Source: Candidatus Uhrbacteria bacterium (GTDB lineage: Bacteria; Patescibacteriota; Patescibacteriia; 2-12-FULL-60-25). Taken from it: a DNA stretch of 11,228 bases. Shown here piece after piece: positions 6,529-11,228 of the stretch. Location of the stretch: contig VGLT01000019.1 in the NCBI GenBank assembly GCA_016866635.1, positions 1-11,228 of the forward strand, in the 5' to 3' direction. The translations under genes and the position numbers were made by a program. The stretch's first letter is position 1, and each line of letters starts with the position of its first letter. The notes beneath the pieces are model-generated. The model had not been told where the DNA came from. It was given only the letters and a program-made list of their open reading frames with translations, and made no database searches.

Positions 6529-7782
6529 ATGAGAATCATTACCGACTTTCATCTCCATTCTAGATATTCTCGCGCCTGTTCCAAAGAACTGACCATAAAA
6601 AATATTGCCAAGATGTGCGAGCGCAAGGGGATTCAATTTGTTGGCACCTCAGATTTTACCCACCCGGCCTGGCGCGAGGAGATTGGACGTGAGCTCGAGC
6701 CGATCGATGGAGGAGCGTTTCAATTAAAAGATCAATCTTCGTCCACGCGCTTTCTCCTTTCAACAGAAATTTCCTGCATATACAAACGTCATGGCAAGAC
6801 GCGACGAGTCCATCACATTATTTTGTTTTCGCATTTAGCAGGAGTTGACCACCTGATCGCATCGCTCCAGGCGCGTGGGTGTAATCTTAAAAGTGACGGG
6901 CGACCGATCATCGGTCTTGATTCAGAGGAGCTGCTCAAACATGTTCTCGAAGCTGATCCCATGGGATTGTTGATCCCGGCACATGCTTGGACACCTTGGT
7001 TTGCTGTGTTTGGTTCTCAATCCGGTTTTGATTCCTTGGAAGAATGTTTTGGGGAAATGACCAAGTATATTCCTGCGATCGAAACGGGTTTGTCTTCGGA
7101 TCCAAAAATGAATTGGCGCTTAAAACAGCTTGATTCGATTTTTCTTGTTTCCAATTCTGATGCGCACTCGCTCGATAATCTTGGGCGCGAGGCGAATGTG
7201 TTTGAAATGCCGGAACCTGGGTATCAAGAGTTGCGGCGCATTTTGGTTGAGCGCGATCGAACAAAATTTATCGAGACAATAGAGTTTTTTCCAGAAGAGG
7301 GGAAGTATCATGTGGATGGGCACCGTGTCTGCAGGTTTTGGTGTGAGCCGGCACAGACTAAAAAGCTCAAAGGGATCTGTCCAAAATGCGGGAAGCCTTT
7401 AGTGGTAGGCGTGCTCAATCGTGTGGATCGGTTGGCAGATCGCCCCTTGGATGAACAGCCAAAAGACGCCACTCCTTATCGCTCCATTGTTCCGTTGGCG
7501 GAATTGATAGGAGGGGCGATGGGGGTCGGCAAAGCATCAAAAACAGTGAAGGCGGAGATGGATCGAATCTTGAGCGATGGCCGATCGGAGTTTGGAGTAT
7601 TGCTTGATCTCCCCGAATCAGAATTAACACGCATCACGACTCCAGAGATTGTCGAATCCATTTGTCGCATGCGTGCAGGAGAAATACAGATCCGTCCCGG
7701 ATATGATGGTGAGTATGGAGTGGTCTCGTTGCGAGAAGATGAAGGAACAAAAAGAAAAGAACAACAAGCAAGTTTATTTTAA
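6529..7782 (+). CDS. Endonuclease Q-like repair nuclease (PHP domain plus zinc-binding domain)
   Basis: A 417-residue protein matching the EndoQ family, often mislabelled as a UvrD-like helicase. EndoQ cuts DNA 5' of deaminated bases (hypoxanthine, uracil) and abasic sites. The N-terminal PHP metal site is intact: DFHLHS (His8, His10), SDF (Asp42), STE (Glu80), HH (95-96), AHAWTPW (His152) and SNSDAHS (Asp211, His213). A four-cysteine zinc site follows (Cys268, Cys272, Cys284, Cys287 in CPKCGKPL), then VLNRVDRLADRP and a helical C-terminal domain containing GVGKASKTV. After a basic linker the protein ends in QASLF, which fits the bacterial sliding-clamp-binding pentapeptide pattern. I start at ATG 6529 because it puts the DFHLHS motif at residues 6-11. 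A GTG at 6412 would add residues that only shadow the previous gene. It follows that gene by 16 bases. Confidence 0.85.
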   Translation: MRIITDFHLHSRYSRACSKELTIKNIAKMCERKGIQFVGTSDFTHPAWREEIGRELEPIDGGAFQLKDQSSSTRFLLSTEISCIYKRHGKTRRVHHIILFSHLAGVDHLIASLQARGCNLKSDGRPIIGLDSEELLKHVLEADPMGLLIPAHAWTPWFAVFGSQSGFDSLEECFGEMTKYIPAIETGLSSDPKMNWRLKQLDSIFLVSNSDAHSLDNLGREANVFEMPEPGYQELRRILVERDRTKFIETIEFFPEEGKYHVDGHRVCRFWCEPAQTKKLKGICPKCGKPLVVGVLNRVDRLADRPLDEQPKDATPYRSIVPLAELIGGAMGVGKASKTVKAEMDRILSDGRSEFGVLLDLPESELTRITTPEIVESICRMRAGEIQIRPGYDGEYGVVSLREDEGTKRKEQQASLF

Positions 7783-7820
7783 TCGAAAAACTTTTGCATC
7801 GTCAGACTCTTGACAGACTG

Positions 7821-7855
7821 AATCTTGATTCTTGAATCTTGATTCTTGGTTCTTT
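7821..7855 (+). repeat. Tandem repeat, period 7, unit ATTCTTG (5 units)
   Basis: AATCTTG and ATTCTTG alternate for four units, followed by a degenerate GTTCTTT. The array lies in the intergenic region 40 bases after the repair nuclease gene and runs into the -35 region of the next promoter. Confidence 0.75.
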
Positions 7856-7875
7856 ATTTCTATGTGTGTTATACT
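7846..7875 (+). promoter_or_regulatory. Extended -10 promoter for the lysine-rich mini-gene
   Basis: TATACT (7870-7875) is preceded by TG one base upstream (7867-7868), an extended -10. A weak TTGGTT (7846-7851) lies 18 bases upstream as -35 and comes from the tandem repeat. A transcript start near 7882 would give a leader of about 100 bases. Confidence 0.6.
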
Positions 7876-7920
7876 TTATTCGTGATCGTTGATCGACGCT
7901 CGTCTCCGTCGCTACGACAT

Positions 7921-7946
7921 CGCCTCTAATCAATCTTTAGAGTGCG
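7921..7946 (+). promoter_or_regulatory. Leader hairpin before the lysine-rich mini-gene
   Basis: CTCTAA (7924-7929) pairs with TTAGAG (7937-7942), and CGC (7921-7923) with GCG (7944-7946) across a bulged T, giving 9 pairs and a 7-base loop. A run of As then Ts (7947-7958) follows. It could stabilise the mRNA or attenuate transcription, and nothing in the sequence decides which. Confidence 0.4.
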
Positions 7947-7982
7947 AAAAAAATTTTTAACATAGAAAGGAGGATGGTAATC

Positions 7983-8051
7983 ATGGCAAAAAAGAAGAAG
8001 GCAACAAAGAAGAAGGCAACAAAGAAGGGTGGTAAGAAAAAGAAGCGTTAG
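7983..8051 (+). CDS. 22-residue lysine-rich peptide
   Basis: ATG 7983 to TAG 8049 encodes 22 residues: MAKKKKATKKKATKK followed by a GG and a KKKKR end. About 14 of 22 are Lys or Arg and the rest are Ala, Thr and Gly, as in histone-H1-like or ribosomal-protein tails. It therefore probably binds nucleic acid, and no folded domain is possible. The strongest Shine-Dalgarno sequence in the window (GAAAGGAGG, 7965-7973) ends 9 bases before the ATG. An earlier in-frame ATG at 7974 directly abuts it and is too close to use. The gene has its own promoter (7846-7875) and its own terminator (8082-8119), so it is a complete single-gene unit. It is too short for ordinary gene finding, and the regulatory frame around it is the main argument that it is real. 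Confidence 0.7.
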   Translation: MAKKKKATKKKATKKGGKKKKR

Positions 8052-8081
8052 TCGCTTGTCCCGTACCTTTGTTAGAGGAAA

Positions 8082-8119
8082 AAAGAAAATCCCTACGCTG
8101 AGACGAAGGGATTTTCTTT
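8082..8119 (+). terminator. Intrinsic terminator after the lysine-rich mini-gene
   Basis: AAAGAAAATCCCT (8082-8094) and AGGGATTTTCTTT (8107-8119) form a perfect 13-base-pair stem with a 12-base loop. The A-rich first arm and T-rich second arm could serve both directions. Confidence 0.85.
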
Positions 8120-8133
8120 ATGGAGAAAGCCCG

Positions 8134-8139
8134 TTGACA
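8134..8139 (+). promoter_or_regulatory. Candidate -35 box (TTGACA) of the RRM gene
   Basis: A perfect TTGACA lies 14 bases after the preceding terminator and 141 bases before the RRM start. No good -10 stands at 16-18 bases (GAAACT at 8157-8162 is weak; TATGAA at 8162-8167 is 22 bases away), so the exact promoter is uncertain. Confidence 0.4.
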
Positions 8140-8204
8140 AGAATATAAAAATATGAGAAACTATGAATGGATAGTACGTGCGAAGGTCCGTCCGTTGGTC
8201 GGGG

Positions 8205-8271
8205 AAGGGTCATGCGCAGACGAATATCCCTTAGACAATTGAGATGAAATTGTTCGAATAGGGCAATTTCA
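8205..8271 (+). promoter_or_regulatory. Structured leader with mutually exclusive hairpins before the RRM gene
   Basis: Three pairings share bases. AAGGG (8205-8209) can pair with CCCTT (8228-8232). ACAATT (8235-8240) can pair with AATTGT (8248-8253), with CCCT (8228-8231) and AGGG (8260-8263) as an outer stem. TGAAATTG (8245-8252) can instead pair with CAATTTCA (8264-8271). The last stem ends 9 bases before the start codon, where no Shine-Dalgarno sequence is visible. The layout suits translational or autogenous control, but this is inference. Confidence 0.4.
8212..8247 (+). CDS. Possible arginine-rich leader peptide (11 residues)
   Basis: ATG 8212 opens an 11-codon frame, MRRRISLRQLR, ending at TGA 8245-8247. 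Five of 11 residues are Arg. A purine-rich GGGGAAGGG (8201-8209) ends 2 bases before the ATG and could bind a ribosome, though the spacing is short. The stop codon is the first three bases of the TGAAATTG arm, so a ribosome at the end of this frame would block that hairpin. It may be chance. Confidence 0.25.
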   Translation: MRRRISLRQLR

Positions 8272-8280
8272 ACCTATAGC

Positions 8281-8559
8281 ATGCCCACGAAATTGTTCGT
8301 CGGAGGCATTCCTTACCGCACAACGGATGAGGAGCTTCGACAACTTTTCTCCCAGGCTGGCGAAGTGGTTTCTGTGTTCATCCCAATGGACCGTGAGACC
8401 CATCGTCCACGCGGCTTCGCCTTCGTTGAGATGGCGGATGACGCGGCGGCTGATAAGGCGATCTCGATGTTCAACGACTCCGATATGGGTGGTCGTCGCA
8501 TCGCGGTCAACAAAGCCCGCCCAATGGAAGAACGCGCTCCACGCGCCCCTCGAATGTAA
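8281..8559 (+). CDS. RRM-type RNA-binding protein
   Basis: A 92-residue protein made of one RNA recognition motif. RNP2 is KLFVGGIP (residues 4-11) and RNP1 is RGFAFVEM (about 44-51), both with the aromatic residues that stack on RNA bases. The rest follows the RRM order: TTDEELRQLFSQAGEVVSVFI, then ADKAISMFNDSDMGGRRIAVNKARP, and a short basic, proline-rich tail. Single-RRM proteins of this size are widespread in bacteria (for example the cyanobacterial cold-induced Rbp proteins). Function in RNA chaperoning or message stability is inferred. The gene stands alone between two terminators with a roughly 140-base structured leader, no Shine-Dalgarno sequence, and a higher proportion of G/C-ending codons than the prfB-rsmA group, which suggests strong expression. 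Confidence 0.92.
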   Translation: MPTKLFVGGIPYRTTDEELRQLFSQAGEVVSVFIPMDRETHRPRGFAFVEMADDAAADKAISMFNDSDMGGRRIAVNKARPMEERAPRAPRM

Positions 8560-8565
8560 TATTCG

Positions 8566-8604
8566 AAACAAAAATTCCCTCGCAAGAGGGAGTTTTTGTT
8601 TTTT
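8566..8604 (+). terminator. Intrinsic terminator after the RRM gene
   Basis: AACAAAAATTCCCTC (8567-8581) pairs with GAGGGAGTTTTTGTT (8586-8600) through 15 pairs with one G-T, closed by a GCAA (GNRA) tetraloop and followed by TTTT. Confidence 0.9.
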
Positions 8605-8613
8605 GGAATATCC

Positions 8614-8642
8614 TTGACATTTTGATTCAGATGAGAGATGCT
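8614..8642 (+). promoter_or_regulatory. Candidate promoter of the 115-residue protein gene
   Basis: TTGACA (8614-8619) begins 10 bases after the RRM terminator. At 17 bases lies only GATGCT (8637-8642), a weak -10. The resulting leader would be about 25 bases with a good ribosome binding site. Confidence 0.4.
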
Positions 8643-8671
8643 GTTGCCCATCCATTTGATCGGAGGCCGCG

Positions 8672-9019
8672 ATGTTCCGTTTCGGAAATCATCCTGCGGC
8701 CTTGGCCGCATGGAAACTGCTCTTGGCACTTCTCCACGAGGCACGGATCGTCCCCGACGATGCTCGTAGTTTGATGGATGACCGAGACGTCATCTGTCAA
8801 AAAAACGGCATCCGAGGCCGCGAACTCGTGTGGTTCCGCGAACTTCATGGAGATTTCTGTGTTGTGGCGTTGAGCTACCGTGATCAGGAGGCTAACACGT
8901 GCCGCTCGATCTGCTACATGGAAAACGGCGACGCCTGGTCGATGGATGGCCAGGCCGCAAGCTCCGAAGTCGCAGCACAATGCATTCGCGCAATCCTCGC
9001 CGAGATGACTCAACCCTAG
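8672..9019 (+). CDS. Hypothetical protein, 115 residues
   Basis: I do not recognise the family. The protein has a helical, Ala/Leu-rich N-terminal third (ALAAWKLLLALLHEARIVPDDARSLM), a middle of probable strands (GRELVWFRELHGDFCVVALSYRD), and a C-terminal helix (SEVAAQCIRAILAEM). Five cysteines are scattered and do not form a zinc-site pattern. No signal peptide or membrane segment is evident, so it is probably cytoplasmic. The start is well supported: GGAGG (8662-8666) lies 5 bases before ATG 8672. The gene has its own candidate promoter and terminator and, like the RRM gene, a strong preference for C- or G-ending codons, so it is either well expressed or of different origin from the prfB-rsmA cluster. 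It converges on gatB. Confidence 0.75.
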   Translation: MFRFGNHPAALAAWKLLLALLHEARIVPDDARSLMDDRDVICQKNGIRGRELVWFRELHGDFCVVALSYRDQEANTCRSICYMENGDAWSMDGQAASSEVAAQCIRAILAEMTQP

Positions 9020-9020
9020 C

Positions 9021-9058
9021 CCGCGTGCTCCCTGGAGAGGAGCCGCGGTCTTTGTTTT
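9021..9058 (+). terminator. Terminator between the 115-residue protein gene and gatB (convergent)
   Basis: CCGCG (9021-9025) and GCTCC (9027-9031), with one bulged T, pair with GGAGC (9039-9043) and CGCGG (9044-9048). A T-rich tail (9049-9058) follows and overlaps the gatB stop codon on the other strand. The T-tail serves only the + strand. Confidence 0.8.
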
Positions 9059-10508
9059 ATACCCCAAGCTGTTTCCGTACTTCCGCTTCGGCTTTTTCTG
9101 GATTTGCGCGACCCTCGGTTGCTTTCATGACACCTCCGACAAACCATTTAATGACCCCCAATTTTCCTGCTTTAACCTGCTTCACCTGATCTTCGTTTTG
9201 CTGAATAATCATGGCGACCGTTTTGGTCAGTACTTCTGGGTCTTCATTTTGTCCAAGATGATGTTCTTCAAGCAGATGTGATGGATCAGAGCCGGTATCG
9301 ATCATGAGCGCGAGAAGCTTTTGAGCGTTCGCGCTATTGATTAATCCATCGTCGATGAGTTTCAAAAGCTCGGCAAAATTTTCTGGAGTGATTTTACTAT
9401 CTGATAAAGATAGATGCTTCTGCGCCAGCAACCCCGTATACTTACTCGTCATCCACCCACCAGCTAGCTTTGCAGGATGTTTCATTTCCTTCCACTCCTT
9501 TAGCTCGCTCATGACCTGTTCAGCAAATGCCGACCATGCTTCATCGCTCACAAAGAATTTTGCATCTTCGGCGGAGAACCCATATTCATCCATAAAGCGA
9601 AAACGCTTCTCACTCGGTAATTCAGGGAGATCTTTTTCTTCTTCACGAATGCTGGTCAAATCCAGTGGCGGCAGATCGGGTTCAGGAAAATAGCGGTAAT
9701 CTGCACTCGTTTCTTTCAACCGCTGTTCAAATGTTTCTCCTTTGTTCTCATCCCATCCACGAGTTGCTCCTTGGGGGATTTCGCCTTTTTCATACACACC
9801 TCGTTGACGTTCAATTTCATACATGAGCGCTCGTTCCACCGCGCGAAACGAGTTGAGGTTTTTAATTTCAATTTTTGGGTTCAACCCACTTCCCAGACGC
9901 TGTCCGTTTTCATCTATCTCTAACAATGATACGTTGGCATCGCAACGCATATACCCCTTTTCCATATCAGCATCTGACGCGCCGATCGCGCGTAGGATGG
10001 CTTGCAGTTCTTGCAGAAAGAGTTTTGCTTCTGCGGGTGAGCGAAAATCTGGTTCTGTCACAATTTCGAGTAGTGGATTGCCGGCACGGTTGAAATCGAC
10101 GAGTGTTTTTCCAGACCCACCATCGTGAATATTCTTAGCCGCATCTTCTTCCAAATGCGCACGTGTAATTCCAATTCTACGGTCCTCAATCATCATCATG
10201 CCATTGATACAGATCGGGAAGTCATATTGCGAAATTTGATATCCTTTTGGCAAATCAGGATAGAAATAATTTTTACGATCAAAGTGAGCGGTGTTAGGAA
10301 TGGTACAGCCTAGAGCAAGTCCGGTCCGGACGCCTAAACGAATCGCCTGATCATTCACGGCCGGAAGTGCCCCCGGTTGACCCGTGCAAACAGGGCAGAT
10401 CGCCGTATTTATGGGCGTGTCTTCTGGAACGTTTGGGCACGCACAAAATATCTTGGACTTGGTCTTCAAACGTACATGAATTTCCAAGCCGATGATGGGG
10501 AGGAGCAT
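9057..10508 (-). CDS. gatB: Aspartyl/glutamyl-tRNA(Asn/Gln) amidotransferase subunit B
   Basis: GatB is the tRNA-binding kinase/transamidase subunit of GatCAB, which converts Glu-tRNA(Gln) and Asp-tRNA(Asn) to Gln-tRNA(Gln) and Asn-tRNA(Asn). The 483 residues have normal family length. The N-terminus reads PIIGLEIHVRLKTKSKIFC, and four cysteines (22, 24, 38, 41, the last two in CPVC) form the known zinc site. KNYFYPDLPKGYQISQYDFPI, HLEEDAAK, DFNRAGNPLLEIVTEPD and DYRYFPEPDLPPL are family signatures. The C-terminal YqeY-like helical domain ends KATEGRANPEKAEAEVRKQL. ATG 10508 gives the expected short lead-in. It has no Shine-Dalgarno sequence because a TTTTACTG repeat stands immediately upstream. 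gatA and gatC are not in the window, so the subunits are not all clustered here. Confidence 0.97.
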   Translation of the reverse strand: MLLPIIGLEIHVRLKTKSKIFCACPNVPEDTPINTAICPVCTGQPGALPAVNDQAIRLGVRTGLALGCTIPNTAHFDRKNYFYPDLPKGYQISQYDFPICINGMMMIEDRRIGITRAHLEEDAAKNIHDGGSGKTLVDFNRAGNPLLEIVTEPDFRSPAEAKLFLQELQAILRAIGASDADMEKGYMRCDANVSLLEIDENGQRLGSGLNPKIEIKNLNSFRAVERALMYEIERQRGVYEKGEIPQGATRGWDENKGETFEQRLKETSADYRYFPEPDLPPLDLTSIREEEKDLPELPSEKRFRFMDEYGFSAEDAKFFVSDEAWSAFAEQVMSELKEWKEMKHPAKLAGGWMTSKYTGLLAQKHLSLSDSKITPENFAELLKLIDDGLINSANAQKLLALMIDTGSDPSHLLEEHHLGQNEDPEVLTKTVAMIIQQNEDQVKQVKAGKLGVIKWFVGGVMKATEGRANPEKAEAEVRKQLGV

Positions 10509-10511
10509 AGT

Positions 10512-10585
10512 CAGTAAAACAGTAAAACAGAAAAACAGCGAGACAGCAAATAGATCAAGACCTCACCTGTTTTACTGTTTTATTG
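10512..10585. repeat. Period-8 tandem repeat (CAGTAAAA) and long inverted repeat between gatB and the membrane protein gene
   Basis: Five 8-base units beginning CAG occupy 10512-10551 (two perfect CAGTAAAA, then degenerate). The first 19 bases are mirrored at 10567-10585: 16 perfect pairs (10515-10530 with 10567-10582) plus three more with one G-T, around a 36-base loop. The second arm contains the stop codon of the membrane protein gene, and the first arm ends 3 bases from the gatB start. It may act as an RNA hairpin on the minus strand, but the loop is long and there is no clean T-tail. Confidence 0.75.
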
Positions 10586-11228
10586 ATGAGCGGAGTGATT
10601 TGAAGATGATCACTTCTCCCGCAACATACAGAGGCAAGAAGATCATCTCTCCCAGGGCGCTCAGAAGATGGCGGGCCGTGCTCACGATGGGGTCAATATC
10701 TTGAAAGTTCACTCGCACGAGCAGGTTAAATTTTGCCGCACCGGCCATTGCCCCAATGAAGCCCGTGATGATTGATACAAGAGCCAACGCCAGTATCACG
10801 TACATGAGTCCCATGATGAGCATGCGAAAAAAGAGTTTCCACCAATGCCCTTTTACCAATGCAGCGGAGGCCGCCAGGGCTTGGGTCCCACGACGATCTT
10901 CCAAAAATAAAAAGTAATAGGCAAATCTAAATACCACTACCAACCAAATGCCTGGCAGAACAAATAGGAGAAAGCCGCCGATACTTGCCAATCCGCTGAG
11001 AATACCGATCCATAAAAAGGGAAAGAAAAGGGACCAAGCGGAGCGTGCCTCGTCTTTGGGGAGCTGGACTTTTTCATGACGGGCGAGCGTCGCGCGCATG
11101 AGTCGAAGGACGCTCCAAGTCACTAGAACTGCACTTAAGAGTGACCCACATGTCGCAATGATTGAATAGAGATTTGGAAATGGCCTCGTCGCAAGGAGGG
11201 CAATAAATGTGAGAGCGGGTCCAACCAA
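10572..11228 (-). CDS. Polytopic membrane protein, unknown function (partial, N-terminus beyond window)
   Basis: 218 residues are visible and the frame is open through the right edge of the window, so the N-terminus is missing. Several hydrophobic helices alternate with short polar loops: LYSIIATCGSLLSAVLVTWSVL, the long double helix from FFPFLWIGILSGLA to LPGIWLVVVFRFAYYFLFLE, then LMYVILALALVSIITGFIGAM and a last helix near GEMIFLPLYVAGEVIIF. The LPGIWLxxxFxFxxxFLxLEDRRGTQALAASAALVKGHWWKLF stretch resembles the membrane domain of the DUF975 / glycerophosphodiesterase-membrane-domain group, which I offer only as a tentative family. Its last three residues (IKQ) and stop lie within the CAGTAAAA-type inverted repeat. 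It is co-oriented with gatB 63 bases upstream and may share its transcript. Confidence 0.75.
   Translation of the reverse strand: MVGPALTFIALLATRPFPNLYSIIATCGSLLSAVLVTWSVLRLMRATLARHEKVQLPKDEARSAWSLFFPFLWIGILSGLASIGGFLLFVLPGIWLVVVFRFAYYFLFLEDRRGTQALAASAALVKGHWWKLFFRMLIMGLMYVILALALVSIITGFIGAMAGAAKFNLLVRVNFQDIDPIVSTARHLLSALGEMIFLPLYVAGEVIIFKSLRSSIKQ

Noticed and set aside
7810..7815. TTGACA as the -35 of the mini-gene promoter
   Set aside because: It is 54 bases upstream of the good TATACT -10, and no acceptable -10 lies 16-18 bases downstream of it.
8245..8271. tRNA-like element (GTTCGAAT resembles a T-loop)
   Set aside because: No acceptor stem, D-arm or anticodon arm can be built around it. 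The motif sits in the loop of the GAAATTG/CAATTTC hairpin.
8269..8744. Two overlapping antisense frames over the RRM gene and its terminator
   Set aside because: They cross a clear GNRA-loop terminator and a well-supported RRM gene, and their translations have no recognisable features.

Overview
The window looks like a chromosomal segment of a Patescibacteria (CPR) bacterium, probably of the Parcubacteria/Uhrbacteria type. This is an inference from three things: the small densely packed genes, the O-antigen-ligase-like protein with an early LPWQTR motif and a late DHYLW motif, and the small membrane-anchored and lysine-rich proteins. No rRNA or tRNA is present to settle the taxonomy. The code is standard: a class-specific release factor 2 is encoded and TGA ends several genes.

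Layout. (1) Bases 1-1583, + strand: the 3' end of an unrecognised gene, then a polytopic O-antigen ligase/polymerase-like gene whose reading frame carries several short palindromic and tandem repeats. (2) Bases 1584-3749: a heat-shock unit with stem-loops, a CIRCE (HrcA) operator, groES, groEL and an intrinsic terminator. (3) Bases 3781-7782: a run of mostly overlapping genes on the + strand: prfB (translation termination), tsaC (t6A tRNA modification), rsmA (16S rRNA dimethylation), a one-TM-segment protein, and an endonuclease-Q-like repair nuclease that ends in a candidate sliding-clamp-binding peptide. (4) Bases 7783-9058: three short, self-contained + strand units. These encode a 22-residue lysine-rich peptide, an RRM RNA-binding protein behind a structured leader, and an unrecognised 115-residue protein. 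Each is followed by its own hairpin terminator. (5) Bases 9057-11228, - strand: gatB (Asp/Glu-tRNA amidotransferase subunit B), preceded by a truncated polytopic membrane protein gene. gatB converges on the unit in (4).

Functionally the window is mostly housekeeping: protein folding and translation quality (groESL, prfB, tsaC, rsmA, gatB), with one DNA-repair enzyme and one surface-polysaccharide enzyme. The more unusual material lies between and inside genes. Short tandem repeats with a 7- or 8-base period and locus-specific units sit at four gene boundaries and once inside a gene. There is also a lysine-rich mini-gene with its own promoter and terminator, and a leader with two competing hairpins and an arginine-rich upstream ORF before the RRM gene.
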